Shown here: positions 8,819-17,671 of the stretch, one piece after another
Layout of the letters: the number at the start of each line of letters is the position of its first letter
Position numbering within the stretch: position 1 is the first letter of the stretch
NCBI RefSeq assembly: GCF_016429155.1
Contig: NZ_JAELUC010000008.1
Span: forward strand, 1-64,000
Length of the DNA: 64,000 bases
From: Pedobacter sp. ASV12
GTDB lineage: Bacteria; Bacteroidota; Bacteroidia; Sphingobacteriales; Sphingobacteriaceae
Direction: 5' to 3'
Notes under the pieces: model-generated
Told to the model about the DNA's origin: nothing
Seen by the model: only the letters and a program-made list of their open reading frames with translations
Databases searched by the model: none
Position numbers and translations under genes: made by a program

Positions 8819-9199
8819 ATGGAAGAAAACAAAGAAAAAGGCTTAGAGGATATCTTTTTAGATGCCAAGGAGTATATTGATACGCGTATCGAATATACCA
8901 GGTTGTCGGCGGTAGAAAAAGGTTCTAAAATATTTGCAGACCTGATTACGAGCGCTGCGGTAATTATTTGCTTTGTACTGGCATTTTTGTTTGCTTCGTT
9001 TACATTGGCGCTCTACCTGTCGACCGTTTTGGGAAGCTATGCGGCCGGTTTTGGGTGCGTGGCAGGAATTTACCTGTTCCTGTCTGTTATTGTTTATTTA
9101 ACCAAGGACAAATACATCGAAAAACATTTGATCAACATGTTCATCAAAAAATATTTCGATAAAGTTGCCGATAAAGACGACGATGAAGAAGAGAAGTAA
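8819..9199 (+). CDS. Phage-holin-like (superfamily III) membrane protein
   Basis: The protein has 126 residues: a charged amphipathic N-terminus (about 1-40), two membrane helices (about 43-65 and 72-95) and a charged tail ending DKDDDEEEK. This matches the small 'phage holin family' (Phage_holin_3_6) proteins that commonly follow YtxH genes on bacterial chromosomes. No other phage gene is nearby, so a lytic role is unlikely; it is more plausibly a stress-related membrane protein. The next gene overlaps its end. Confidence 0.75.
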   Translation: MEENKEKGLEDIFLDAKEYIDTRIEYTRLSAVEKGSKIFADLITSAAVIICFVLAFLFASFTLALYLSTVLGSYAAGFGCVAGIYLFLSVIVYLTKDKYIEKHLINMFIKKYFDKVADKDDDEEEK

Positions 9200-9626
9200 C
9201 ATACAGAACCTGAACGACCTGCAAGGCGAAATCAAGCGCCTTAAGGCCGATTATAAACAAAGGGGCGAAATGCTGAAGCATGATTCGAAAGCGTATGTGG
9301 CTCGGTTTTCTATTGGTAACCTGATTAAAAAATATGCAACCCCAAGTGGTTTTCTCAAATTAGACGAAAAAACCCATATCAGTAGCAAGGTGATGTCTAT
9401 TGTGCTGCCTATGCTAATGAACAGTACTTTTTTTAGAGGCTCCGGTCTGATTACCAAGGCCTTGGCGGCGCTGGTATCGGGCAAAGTAGGCAAATCTTTA
9501 GATGCCGAAAGCATGTCGGGCATTTTTAACCTGGTGAAATCGCTTTTTACCAAAAAGAAAAAGGACAAGGAAAAAGAGCTGGCTTTTGTAGATTATGGCA
9601 TTCCGCCAGACAGCGAAACCTATTAA
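9183..9626 (+). CDS. Hypothetical protein of the YtxH/holin operon
   Basis: The chosen ATG at 9183 (MKKRSNIQNL) overlaps the holin-like gene by 17 bases and gives 147 residues; an earlier in-frame ATG at 9165 would add six residues and is less likely. The protein is basic and helical, with a mildly hydrophobic central stretch (about 70-105) and a Lys-rich segment near 127-135. No family is recognised with confidence. The overlap indicates translational coupling with the upstream stress-type genes. A strong terminator follows at once. Confidence 0.75.
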   Translation: MKKRSNIQNLNDLQGEIKRLKADYKQRGEMLKHDSKAYVARFSIGNLIKKYATPSGFLKLDEKTHISSKVMSIVLPMLMNSTFFRGSGLITKALAALVSGKVGKSLDAESMSGIFNLVKSLFTKKKKDKEKELAFVDYGIPPDSETY

Positions 9627-9661
9627 CAAAAAAGGAAACCATTTTGGTTTCCTTTTTTGTT
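9625..9661. terminator. Bidirectional terminator between convergent genes
   Basis: A perfect 16-pair stem (AACAAAAAAGGAAACC with its complement, 5-base loop) has A6 and T6 tracts on either side. It overlaps the stop codon of the upstream gene and serves both that operon and aspS on the other strand. Confidence 0.92.
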
Positions 9662-9664
9662 AAT

Positions 9665-11410
9665 TTATAAATCAGATTTGATTTTCAGCTCTTTCAATTG
9701 CTTTTCGTCGATGGTGCTTGGGCTATCGATCATGATGTCTCGGCCCGAGTTGTTTTTAGGGAAAGCAATCACATCGCGGATGCTATCGAGGCCGGCAAAA
9801 ATAGAGCAAAGCCTATCGAAGCCGAAGGCAATGCCACCGTGCGGAGGCGCGCCAAACTCGAAGGCATCCATCAGGAAGCCAAATTGTTTTTGAGCCTCTT
9901 CAGGGCTAAAGCCCAGGTGTTTGAACATCAAAGCCTGCAAGTCGCGGTCGTAAATACGGATAGATCCACCGCCAATTTCAGTGCCGTTAACCACCATATC
10001 GTAGGCATTGGCCCTTACCTCGCCAGGTGCGGTATCGAGCATAGCAATATCTTCTGGCTTAGGCGAAGTAAACGGATGGTGCATGGCGTGGTAGCGCTCG
10101 GTTTCCTCATCCCATTCCAGCAACGGAAAGTCGAGTACCCAAAGTGCGGCAAAGGTATCTTTGTTGCGCAGGCCAAGTCGTGTGCCCATTTCTAAGCGGA
10201 GCTCGCTCAATTGCTTGCGTACCTTGTCTTTTACGCCGGCCATCACCAATACCAAATCTCCAGGTTCGGTTTGGCAGGCGGCCGACCATTTTTGCAGCTC
10301 CTCTTCGCTATAAAACTTGTCGACCGACGATTTTAACGAGCCGTCTTCGTTGTGGCGCATATAAATCAAACCGGTAGCGCCAATTTGCGGACGCTTGATA
10401 AAGTCGGTCAGTTCGTCTAATTGCTTACGGGTATAGTGTGCACAGCCTTTGGCGTTGATGGCAATTACCAGTTCGGCATTGTCAAAAACCGCAAAATCCT
10501 TCCCTTTTACCACCTCGTTCATTTCGATGAACTTCATCTCAAAACGGGTATCAGGCTTATCTGAACCATACCAGCGCATCGCATCGGCATATTGCATACG
10601 AGGTACTTCAGGCAGGTCGTAGTTGCGTACCTCTTTAAACAAGGTACGGATCAGGCCTTCGAAAGTATGTAGAATGTCTTCTTGTTCGATGAAAGACATT
10701 TCGCAGTCTATTTGGGTGAATTCTGGCTGCCTGTCGGCACGCAAGTCTTCGTCCCTAAAACACTTTACAATCTGAAAGTAGCGGTCAAAGCCCGAAACCA
10801 TCAGCAATTGCTTAAAGGTTTGTGGCGACTGGGGCAGGGCATAAAACTCGCCCGCGTTCATGCGGCTTGGTACCACAAAATCCCTGGCGCCTTCCGGTGT
10901 CGATTTGATCAGTACCGGCGTTTCTACTTCAATAAAATCCAATCCGTCTAAGTAACGGCGGGTAGCCTGAGCCATTTTGTGGCGCAAGATCATGTTGTTC
11001 CTGATCGGATTGCGGCGCAGGTCAAGGTAACGGTATTTCATGCGCAAATCGTCGCCACCATCGGTTTTATCTTCAATTAAGAATGGAGGCAGTTTGGCCT
11101 TGTTCAATATTTCGAGGGCTTCTACCTTAATTTCGATATCGCCGGTCGGAATTTCCTTGTTTTTGTTAGAACGCTCTACTACAACGCCACTTACCTTGAT
11201 CACGAATTCGCGGCCAAGGTTGCGCGCGGCTTGGCAGAGGTCGGCATTGTCATTCATGTTAAAAACCAATTGCGTAATGCCGTAACGGTCGCGAATGTCT
11301 ATAAAAGTCATCCCGCCCAAATCTCTCGAATTTTGCATCCAGCCACAAAGTGTAACGTTTTCGCCTAGATTTTGCAGCGTTAAGGCGCCGCAAGTAGTTG
11401 TTCTTAACAT
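9665..11410 (-). CDS. aspS: Aspartyl-tRNA synthetase
   Basis: The 581 residues show the bacterial AspRS layout: an N-terminal OB-fold anticodon-binding domain (about 1-105), a class II catalytic core with motif 2 ([18 protein letters not shown]), a bacterial-specific GAD insertion, and motif 3 at the C-terminus ([10 protein letters not shown]). It charges tRNA-Asp. The start MLRTTTCG at 11410 is chosen over an ATG at 11443, because the family begins with this sequence and a TATTTTTG -7 box lies between the two. Monocistronic, with a shared terminator at its 3' end. Confidence 0.95.
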   Translation of the reverse strand: MLRTTTCGALTLQNLGENVTLCGWMQNSRDLGGMTFIDIRDRYGITQLVFNMNDNADLCQAARNLGREFVIKVSGVVVERSNKNKEIPTGDIEIKVEALEILNKAKLPPFLIEDKTDGGDDLRMKYRYLDLRRNPIRNNMILRHKMAQATRRYLDGLDFIEVETPVLIKSTPEGARDFVVPSRMNAGEFYALPQSPQTFKQLLMVSGFDRYFQIVKCFRDEDLRADRQPEFTQIDCEMSFIEQEDILHTFEGLIRTLFKEVRNYDLPEVPRMQYADAMRWYGSDKPDTRFEMKFIEMNEVVKGKDFAVFDNAELVIAINAKGCAHYTRKQLDELTDFIKRPQIGATGLIYMRHNEDGSLKSSVDKFYSEEELQKWSAACQTEPGDLVLVMAGVKDKVRKQLSELRLEMGTRLGLRNKDTFAALWVLDFPLLEWDEETERYHAMHHPFTSPKPEDIAMLDTAPGEVRANAYDMVVNGTEIGGGSIRIYDRDLQALMFKHLGFSPEEAQKQFGFLMDAFEFGAPPHGGIAFGFDRLCSIFAGLDSIRDVIAFPKNNSGRDIMIDSPSTIDEKQLKELKIKSDL

Positions 11411-11432
11411 CTTTAAATCAAATTTTGAGCCG

Positions 11433-11440
11433 CAAAAATA
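11433..11440 (-). promoter_or_regulatory. Putative -7 box of aspS
   Basis: On the minus strand this reads TATTTTTG, an exact TAnnTTTG match, 22 bases before the chosen start codon. No convincing -33 box was found. Confidence 0.45.
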
Positions 11441-11559
11441 CACAATCCTGTCAAGGTTTCCGAAACCTAGGCTGATTATGTGGGCAGAAAATTTTTTTTT
11501 CTACCTTGATGCAACGTTTTTGAAAATAGACTGTCTCTTGATTTGAACGCCTTTTAAAA

Positions 11560-12111
11560 TTGGAAACTGCATACATAGACAAACACGTTTCGCTGGTTAA
11601 CGAATGCCGAGCGGGAAGCCGGAAAGCACAGTTTGAGCTTTACAAATTATATGCTAGCGCGATGTATAACGTAGCCCTGCGTATTGTAAACGACGATGCC
11701 GAAGCCGAAGATGTACTTCAGGAAGCATTCCTGGATGCCTTTAACCGTATTGCGGATTTTAGGCAGGAAACCACGTTTGGTTTATGGCTTAAACAGATCG
11801 TGATTAACCGGGCCATTAACTATTTGCGTAAACGCAAAGCCGAATTTGTAAGCATAGACGAGGTTGACGTGGCCGAAGAAACGGCACCAGACCCAGAAGA
11901 AACCGCTTTAAAGGTAGAAGCCATTAAAGCTGCCGTGGCCGAGCTGCCAGATGGATACCGAGTGGTACTAACGCTGTATTTGTTTGAGGGCTACGACCAC
12001 GAAGAGATTGCACACATATTGAAAATAACAGAAAATACATCACGCTCGCAGTACATGAGAGCCAAGAGAAAGTTGAATAGTTTATTAGAAACGAAAGGAG
12101 TAGCAAGATGA
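11560..12111 (+). CDS. ECF-type RNA polymerase sigma factor
   Basis: The 183 residues contain sigma region 2 (about 25-95, with the NDDAEAEDVLQEAFLDAF core-binding helix) and region 4 (about 125-175, with the LFEGYDHEEIAHIL helix-turn-helix). The only start in the open frame is a TTG at 11560; an in-frame TGA lies just upstream and the next Met is inside region 2, so a TTG start is strongly indicated. Its stop overlaps the next gene (ATGA), which encodes a membrane-anchored protein with the layout of its anti-sigma factor. The third gene of the cluster encodes a cell-surface-type protein, a likely target. Confidence 0.9.
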   Translation: METAYIDKHVSLVNECRAGSRKAQFELYKLYASAMYNVALRIVNDDAEAEDVLQEAFLDAFNRIADFRQETTFGLWLKQIVINRAINYLRKRKAEFVSIDEVDVAEETAPDPEETALKVEAIKAAVAELPDGYRVVLTLYLFEGYDHEEIAHILKITENTSRSQYMRAKRKLNSLLETKGVAR

Positions 12112-12647
12112 ATAATAAATTAGAGGAGTTTGTAAAGGCTAACAAGAAAGAATTTGAAGTAAAAGGCCCGTCAGAACAGCTGTGGGAACGCATAGCCTCC
12201 GAATTAGACAAGAAAGAAAAAGAACAGCCAAAAAAGTCGGTAAGGTTATATTCGTGGCTCAGCATCGCGGCGATGCTGGTGATTAGTTTGGGCATTTATT
12301 TTACGGCCAGCTATAAAAAAGCCAACAGTACGGGTTTGGAAATTGCCGATGTCAATCCGGCATTTAAAAACAAACAGGTGCATTTGGCCAGCCTTATCGA
12401 GGAAAAGAAAGACAGCCTACAGGTTTATGCCAAGGATAATCCGGAGCTGTATGGCAAATTTACCGACGATATGTCCAAACTGAGCAGAGATTACGAAGCC
12501 CTAAAACAAGAGCTGCAAACCAGCCCTAACCGCGCAGACGTAGTCAAAGCCATGATGAAAAACCTCGAAATACAATCGCAGTTGCTTAGCCAGCAATTAG
12601 GAATTATAAACCAAGTCAATCAATATAAAAAGGAGAATTCGATATAG
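12108..12647 (+). CDS. Putative anti-sigma factor, membrane-anchored
   Basis: The product is 179 residues. A charged cytoplasmic N-terminus (about 1-45, including KGPSEQLWERIASELDKK) is followed by one membrane segment (about 46-65, WLSIAAMLVISLGIYFTA) and a periplasmic helical, probably coiled-coil, domain. The ATGA overlap with the ECF sigma gene and this layout support an anti-sigma role, although no zinc-binding HxxxCxxC motif is present. The function is inferred from position rather than from a recognised domain. Confidence 0.75.
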   Translation: MNNKLEEFVKANKKEFEVKGPSEQLWERIASELDKKEKEQPKKSVRLYSWLSIAAMLVISLGIYFTASYKKANSTGLEIADVNPAFKNKQVHLASLIEEKKDSLQVYAKDNPELYGKFTDDMSKLSRDYEALKQELQTSPNRADVVKAMMKNLEIQSQLLSQQLGIINQVNQYKKENSI

Positions 12648-12680
12648 GGCCAACGGCTTTGTATCACAAAACAATCGATC

Positions 12681-14021
12681 ATGAAAAGAATAAAAAATGT
12701 AGCCTTGGGGGTGTCGGGTTTGCTATTGCTCGCTACGCACGTTAACGCTGTGCAAACCGGAGAAGTAACCGCCTCGAGCCCCGCAGCACCAGCTGCGCCG
12801 GTGATGTCAACCACTGTAGCCAAAAACGGCGGATCAAAAGCCTCTCAAATCAGCGTAAGCAATTCAAGCTCGGTAAGCTATTCGTACAGCAGCAACCAAG
12901 ATGCCGATGATCCGATGCGGGCCAAAACCTTCTCCAAGTCGTTTAGTGTAGACCGCAACGACAAAGTGAATTTGAGCAATCAGTATGGCGGCATGACCAT
13001 TAAAACCTGGGACAAAAACGAAGTGAAGGTAGACGTAGACATTAAAGCCTATGCCAATACCGAAGAAGCCGCACAACGCTTGCTGGACAATACCAACATT
13101 AATGCCTCTAAAAGTGGCGACGTTGTATCGTTTAAAACAAGCATCGGCGACGGCAATAAGGGAAGTGGCAGCCGCAATGGCAAAAGATGGCGTCAGGAAG
13201 TAAAGGTATACTATACGGTTTACATGCCATCAACCAATGCTTTAACCGCGTCGCAAGAATATGGCGGCATTGTAATGGATAGCTTTGCTGGCCCAACTTC
13301 GCTTAAGGTACAATATGGCAATCTTACCGCCGGCGACTTGAGCAATGCCAATAACTACATTTCGGTACAATATGGCAAATGTGTGTTGCAAGACCTGAAC
13401 CAGGCGCGTATCAAGCATCAATATGGCGGGGGCTTAACCATTGCTTCGGTAGGTACGCTCGATTTGGATGCGCAATACACCTCGGCCAATATTAACACCA
13501 TTAAAAACAGCGCTACCATTAAACATCAATACGGCAGCGGCCTAACCATTGGCACGGCGGGTACGTTGAATCTCGATTTGCAATACACTTCGGTAAATAT
13601 CGGAACCGTAAAAAATGCTTCTGTAATCAGGCATCAATATGGCAGCGGCATCACCATTGGCAATGCGGGCCCACTCGATTTGGACGTGCAGTACGCCACG
13701 GTTAAAATAGCCAACCTGCATGGCAACTTGGGCGCTAGGATCCAATACGGTTCGCTAAGTGCCAACAATATCGATGCAATGAGCAGAAACATCAGTGTCA
13801 ATGCCGAATACAGCAGTGTGGCTTTGGGTTTTGATGCCGGCTATTCAGCCGATTTTGATGTAGCGGTAAGCTACAATAGCTTTAAATACGGCAGCAATGT
13901 AACGGCGCGCAAAACCAACGACGACGACGACCAGACCAAACGCTATACCGGCCAGATCGGCAAAGGGGGCAGCAACAAGGTAAGCGTACGTTCTGCCTAT
14001 AATTCGGTTACATTTAGATAA
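12681..14021 (+). CDS. Exported DUF4097-type beta-repeat protein
   Basis: The 446 residues begin with a signal-like segment (LALGVSGLLLLATHVNA). A Ser/Asn-rich linker is followed by a long beta-helix-like region of the DUF4097 type, in which short turns containing QYG recur (NQYGGMTIKTW, VQYGNLTAGDL, RIQYGSLSANNI). Three consecutive 36-residue units starting I-K/R-HQYG at 13410-13733 are close copies. It lies 33 bases after the anti-sigma gene, so it is probably part of the same operon. The role is unknown; such proteins are thought to be structural or adhesive components of the cell envelope. Confidence 0.8.
   Translation: MKRIKNVALGVSGLLLLATHVNAVQTGEVTASSPAAPAAPVMSTTVAKNGGSKASQISVSNSSSVSYSYSSNQDADDPMRAKTFSKSFSVDRNDKVNLSNQYGGMTIKTWDKNEVKVDVDIKAYANTEEAAQRLLDNTNINASKSGDVVSFKTSIGDGNKGSGSRNGKRWRQEVKVYYTVYMPSTNALTASQEYGGIVMDSFAGPTSLKVQYGNLTAGDLSNANNYISVQYGKCVLQDLNQARIKHQYGGGLTIASVGTLDLDAQYTSANINTIKNSATIKHQYGSGLTIGTAGTLNLDLQYTSVNIGTVKNASVIRHQYGSGITIGNAGPLDLDVQYATVKIANLHGNLGARIQYGSLSANNIDAMSRNISVNAEYSSVALGFDAGYSADFDVAVSYNSFKYGSNVTARKTNDDDDQTKRYTGQIGKGGSNKVSVRSAYNSVTFR
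13410..13733 (+). repeat. Three tandem 108-bp coding repeats
   Basis: Units at 13410-13517, 13518-13625 and 13626-13733 each encode 36 residues with the pattern I(K/R)HQYGxG(L/I)TI..xGxL(D/N)LDxQY. Protein similarity is high between units 1 and 2 and falls in unit 3, as expected from serial duplication in a beta-repeat protein. Confidence 0.85.
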
Positions 14022-14045
14022 ACAAACCAAACAAATAAAGTCAAG

Positions 14046-14075
14046 GCCTGTTAATGAAAATTAGCAGGCTTTTTT
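14046..14075 (+). terminator. Terminator of the sigma/anti-sigma/DUF4097 operon
   Basis: A 10-pair stem (GCCTGTTAAT with ATTAGCAGGC, one G-U pair) closed by a GAAA tetraloop is followed by T6. Confidence 0.88.
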
Positions 14076-14101
14076 TATTTTCGCCTAAGATCAGATTAAC
14101 T

Positions 14102-14890
14102 ATGGAATTTTTAAGCAGTCCAGAAGCCTGGATTTCACTATTGACCCTAACCGTTTTAGAAATTGTTTTAGGGATAGACAACATTATCTTCATTTCTATT
14201 TTATCGGGTAAATTACCAGAACATCAGCAAAAAAAGGGGCGTCAGCTGGGTTTGGGCCTCGCCATGATTACCCGTGTGCTCCTGTTGCTGTCGCTAACCT
14301 GGATCATGAAACTTACTTCGCCCTTGTTTAACATTGGCGAGTGGTTTGGCGTTGACAGCCAAGAGTGGCTAAGCAAGCTGGCTATTTCTGGTCGCGATTT
14401 GATCCTGATTATCGGTGGTATTTTCCTGATTTATAAAAGCACGCACGAGATACACGAAAAACTGGAGAGCGCCGAAGAGCATGAAGTCAAAGGAAAAGTA
14501 TATTCTTTTAGTGGTGTCATTGTGCAGATCCTGCTGCTCGATATCGTATTCTCGCTCGATTCGGTGATTACCGCCGTAGGTATGGCCGAACATGTGGAGG
14601 TGATGATTGCCGCGGTTATCATTGCCGTAATCATTATGATGGTTTCGGCCGGAGCCATCAGCAATTTCGTCAATCAACACCCAACCGTAAAAATGCTGGC
14701 GCTTTCGTTCTTGCTGCTCATTGGGGTTTCGCTTTTGGCCGAAGGTTTAGACCAGCATATCCCTAAAGGCTATATCTATTTTGCCATGGCTTTTTCGGTA
14801 TTGGTAGAAATGCTGAACCTGAAAATGAAAAAAGGCAAAAAGCCGGTCAAGTTGCGCAATACACCACATGAAGATACCGACAAGAAGTAA
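14102..14890 (+). CDS. TerC family membrane protein
   Basis: The 262 residues have about seven membrane helices and the family's acidic signatures in membrane segments, LEIVLGIDNIIF (about 19-30) and DIVFSLDSVITAVG (about 145-160). TerC proteins are linked to tellurite resistance and, in several bacteria, to manganese export during protein secretion; which applies here is not shown. The start MEFLSSPEAW at 14102 is preferred to an ATG at 14054, which lies inside the upstream terminator. A weak hairpin-plus-T-run terminator follows. Confidence 0.88.
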   Translation: MEFLSSPEAWISLLTLTVLEIVLGIDNIIFISILSGKLPEHQQKKGRQLGLGLAMITRVLLLLSLTWIMKLTSPLFNIGEWFGVDSQEWLSKLAISGRDLILIIGGIFLIYKSTHEIHEKLESAEEHEVKGKVYSFSGVIVQILLLDIVFSLDSVITAVGMAEHVEVMIAAVIIAVIIMMVSAGAISNFVNQHPTVKMLALSFLLLIGVSLLAEGLDQHIPKGYIYFAMAFSVLVEMLNLKMKKGKKPVKLRNTPHEDTDKK

Positions 14891-14911
14891 ATCGCAAATC
14901 CGCATGTCGAC

Positions 14912-14948
14912 AGGAAGCTCTAATCGTCACGACGGTTTCCTATTTTTT
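14912..14948 (+). terminator. Possible terminator after terC-like gene
   Basis: AGGAA pairs with TTCCT around an inner CGTC/GACG hairpin, followed by a T6 run. The stem is interrupted, so support is moderate. Confidence 0.5.
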
Positions 14949-15007
14949 ATAAACGCAATATTGTTGCGTTTAATTTTTTAGGTTTGTCCAAAATCAATTC
15001 AAAAGAA

Positions 15008-15904
15008 ATGGACAGCTATGAAGTAATCATTATTGGAGGCAGCTACGCCGGTCTTTCGGCCGCCATGGCCTTGGGCAGGTCGTTGCGCAACGTACTGCTG
15101 ATTGATGCAGGCGAACCCTGCAACAGGCAAACCCCACATTCGCATAATTTTTTAACGCAAGATGGCGAAACACCAGCCATGATCAGCGCCAAAGCGAAGG
15201 CTCAGGTGCTGGCTTATCCTACGGTTAAATGCCATGAGGGGTTGGCCATCAAAGCCGAGCAAATAACCGCCGGCTTTGCCGTATCAACCATCGATGGACA
15301 ACGCTTTGAAGCCCGAAAGCTTATTTTGGCTATGGGCATTAAAGATATATTTCCAAACATCAAGGGCTTTGCCGAGTGCTGGGGCATTTCGGTTTTGCAT
15401 TGTCCGTATTGCCATGGGTACGAAGTGGCCAGGCAGCCTTTGGGCGTTATAGCCAATGGCGATATGGCTTTTGAATTTGTCAGAATGATCTATAATTGGA
15501 GCACAGCACTTACCTTGTTTACCAATGGATTGCCAGCTTTGAACGATGAGCAGGCCGAATACTTTAAGCGAAAAGACATTCAAATCGTAACCGATGAAAT
15601 TGCCGAAATCGTACATCAAGACGGGTTCCTCAAGCATCTTTTGCTTAAAAATGGGAACAAGCATCCACTAAAGGCTGTTTTTGGCCGTGGTGGCCTCGAG
15701 CAGCATTCGTCGCTCGCGGCCGAATTGGGCTGTGAAATAGACCAGCAAAACCTGATTGTGGTTAATGGCGTACAAACCACGGTACCCGGTGTTTTTGCGG
15801 CTGGCGATTGTACCACATTGTTCCGCACGGTTTCGGGAGCTGTAGCAAATGGCAACCTGGCTGGTATTTCGGCCAGCAAGGAATTGATAGCAGCCGATTT
15901 TTAA
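15008..15904 (+). CDS. FAD-dependent dithiol/disulfide oxidoreductase (thioredoxin-reductase-like, GliT type)
   Basis: The 298 residues carry an N-terminal FAD dinucleotide motif (VIIIGGSYAGLSAA, about 5-18), a C-terminal FAD site (GVFAAGDCT), and a redox CxxC spelled CPYCHGYE in the middle third. Classical TrxB has CATC, whereas CPYCHGYE/CPFCHGFE is typical of the dithiol oxidase branch that includes gliotoxin-type GliT and HlmI. The natural substrate here is unknown. ATG at 15008 is preferred to an upstream TTG at 14984. The gene stands alone with a small hairpin downstream. Confidence 0.85.
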   Translation: MDSYEVIIIGGSYAGLSAAMALGRSLRNVLLIDAGEPCNRQTPHSHNFLTQDGETPAMISAKAKAQVLAYPTVKCHEGLAIKAEQITAGFAVSTIDGQRFEARKLILAMGIKDIFPNIKGFAECWGISVLHCPYCHGYEVARQPLGVIANGDMAFEFVRMIYNWSTALTLFTNGLPALNDEQAEYFKRKDIQIVTDEIAEIVHQDGFLKHLLLKNGNKHPLKAVFGRGGLEQHSSLAAELGCEIDQQNLIVVNGVQTTVPGVFAAGDCTTLFRTVSGAVANGNLAGISASKELIAADF

Positions 15905-15931
15905 TTCCGATTTGAGCATGCCAAAGCTAAA

Positions 15932-15947
15932 GCCTACTTTTGTAGGC
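15932..15947. repeat. Short GCCTAC/GTAGGC hairpin
   Basis: A perfect 6-pair stem with a TTTT loop lies between the flavoprotein gene and ndpA, without a long T-run. Similar CCTAC/GTAGG stems occur at 17578 and 54607. Confidence 0.5.
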
Positions 15948-15967
15948 CTACATTTTAAGCTGAGCGT

Positions 15968-17023
15968 ATGATAACCTTTTTCGAAGCCTCATTGGCCGAA
16001 CTTTCTATCCATAGAATTGGCAACAAGCTGCAAGACGAGTTCTATGTACTGTCAGAACAGTCGATGTATATCCAAGACGAAATGCTGAAACAGCTCTTGC
16101 TGCAGTATTTCCTGTCGCCTTATGAAAAGGTGAATGAAATTTACCACTTCATGCACCCCAACAACGACCTGAACCTGAATGAGGTGTATCACTTCGCTGC
16201 TGAAATTTTTGCCAATGGCGATTTGTTTCACGAAAACAGCAAGAAACTGGCTACCTACCTGTACGATATTTCGAACCATCCGAAAATCAAGTCGGGCGAG
16301 CTTTATGTGGCTTATTTTGAAAATGTGCAGATCGAAGGAGACTTGCACGACGCCATCGGCATTTTTAAATCAGAAACCAAAGAGAGCTATATCAAAGTTT
16401 ATCCAGAGCAGAGCGGCTTTGCGCTAAGCTATGAGCAGGAAGCCATCAATATCAGCAAACTGGATAAAGGCTGCCTTATTTTCAACACCGATAAAGAACA
16501 GGGCTTTAAGGTAGCGGTTATAGACCAGACCAACCGCAGTGCCGAAGCCGTGTACTGGAAAGACGAATTTTTGAGGCTTAAGGTAAGGAATGATAACTAC
16601 AGTCAAACGCAAAATGTACTGGGCGTGTACAAAAACTTCATTACCGAAAAACTGGATGAGGAGTTTGAAGTAACCAAAACCGATAAGATCGATTTGCTAA
16701 ACCGCTCGATGAAGTATTTTAAGGAAAAGGAAAGCTTTGATATCGACGAGTTTGCCAACGAGGTAATTGCCAATCAAGAAGGGATAGCGCTTTTTAAAAG
16801 CTACAAAAAAAGCTACGAAGAGGAGTTTGATGCTCCAATTGCCGATACTTTCGATATTTCTGATGCGGCAGTTAAAAAACAGGCCAAAGCATTCAAAAGT
16901 ATTTTAAAGCTCGATAAGAATTTCCACATCTATATCCACGGCAATAAAGAACTCATTGAAAAAGGCTTTGATGATGACCGCTCGATGAACTATTACAAGG
17001 TTTATTTTAGGGAAGAGCAATAG
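15968..17023 (+). CDS. Nucleoid-associated protein, NdpA/YejK family
   Basis: The 351 residues match the NdpA (37-kDa nucleoid-associated protein) family along their whole length, including the N-terminal LAELSIHRIGNKLQDE opening and the acidic middle. Members associate with the bacterial nucleoid; the precise function is not established. The protein is soluble with no signal peptide. It is transcribed alone, with about 140 bases of AT-rich sequence before the next gene. Confidence 0.85.
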   Translation: MITFFEASLAELSIHRIGNKLQDEFYVLSEQSMYIQDEMLKQLLLQYFLSPYEKVNEIYHFMHPNNDLNLNEVYHFAAEIFANGDLFHENSKKLATYLYDISNHPKIKSGELYVAYFENVQIEGDLHDAIGIFKSETKESYIKVYPEQSGFALSYEQEAINISKLDKGCLIFNTDKEQGFKVAVIDQTNRSAEAVYWKDEFLRLKVRNDNYSQTQNVLGVYKNFITEKLDEEFEVTKTDKIDLLNRSMKYFKEKESFDIDEFANEVIANQEGIALFKSYKKSYEEEFDAPIADTFDISDAAVKKQAKAFKSILKLDKNFHIYIHGNKELIEKGFDDDRSMNYYKVYFREEQ

Positions 17024-17167
17024 TCCGATCAGCACCCGATTGGGCCTGGTATCTGGCTCAAGTCAACTTAATTTCTTCATGATTGATTTGAGGCCGTTGG
17101 TTCCGTTTCTTAAAAAGGAATAAATTTTCTTAAATTGCTGTAAGCTAATAACCAATACCAACTACTT

Positions 17168-17518
17168 ATGGCACTTAAAATCCTCAATTCGATCTTCATT
17201 CTTTTTGCCTTATACATGGGCATCAAACAAGGCTTTGCCATGATCAATGGCAAACCAGAAATGCTTCAGCTATTTAACAAATTTAATGTGGGCAAAAACG
17301 GCGTACTGGTGCTGGGTGCCTTCACCGTCATCGGTGCTATCCTGGTCTTGTTTCCCAAGACATTTCTGTACGGCAACTTCATCACGGCTGCGGGCATTTT
17401 GTTTATCATGGCGCTTGAGTTGAGCCATAAAGATCTGAAGGGGGCTGCGATTGAACTGCCTTTTCTACTGTTGTCGCTGGTTATCCTCTATCTGCAACAT
17501 CCGCTGAGTAAATCCTAG
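17168..17518 (+). CDS. DoxX-like small membrane protein
   Basis: The 116 residues have four predicted membrane helices (about 5-22, 43-60, 65-83 and 92-110) and the DoxX-like pattern of a short loop followed by a Gly-rich helix. Members have been linked to oxidative stress or quinone-dependent redox chemistry, but this short subfamily is uncharacterised. A perfect 18-pair hairpin lies downstream. Confidence 0.65.
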   Translation: MALKILNSIFILFALYMGIKQGFAMINGKPEMLQLFNKFNVGKNGVLVLGAFTVIGAILVLFPKTFLYGNFITAAGILFIMALELSHKDLKGAAIELPFLLLSLVILYLQHPLSKS

Positions 17519-17577
17519 TATTAAAGATCGCTTTTTTGCCGCAAAGAATCCAAAAGTATGCGCTAAGAAAGGAAAAA

Positions 17578-17615
17578 TTCGGCATGCCCTACACCCAGGT
17601 GTAGGGCATGCCGAA
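17578..17615. repeat. Perfect 18-bp stem hairpin
   Basis: Arms at 17578-17595 and 17598-17615 are perfect inverted copies with a two-base centre (CA). The core is GGCATGCCCTACACC and it contains a GCATGC site. There is no T-run, so it is either an unusual terminator or a palindromic repeat. Confidence 0.8.
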
Positions 17616-17671
17616 GAGATGTCTCGAGAATGTTATGGTGTTTTAGTTTTCAAACACTTAGCTTTAAAGTT

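Noticed and set aside
8819-9199. Holin-like gene as part of a prophage
   Set aside because: No other phage genes nearby; such holin-like proteins are common next to YtxH on chromosomes.
13410-13733. Direct repeats as a CRISPR array
   Set aside because: Units are 108 bp, contiguous without spacers, and coding in one frame.
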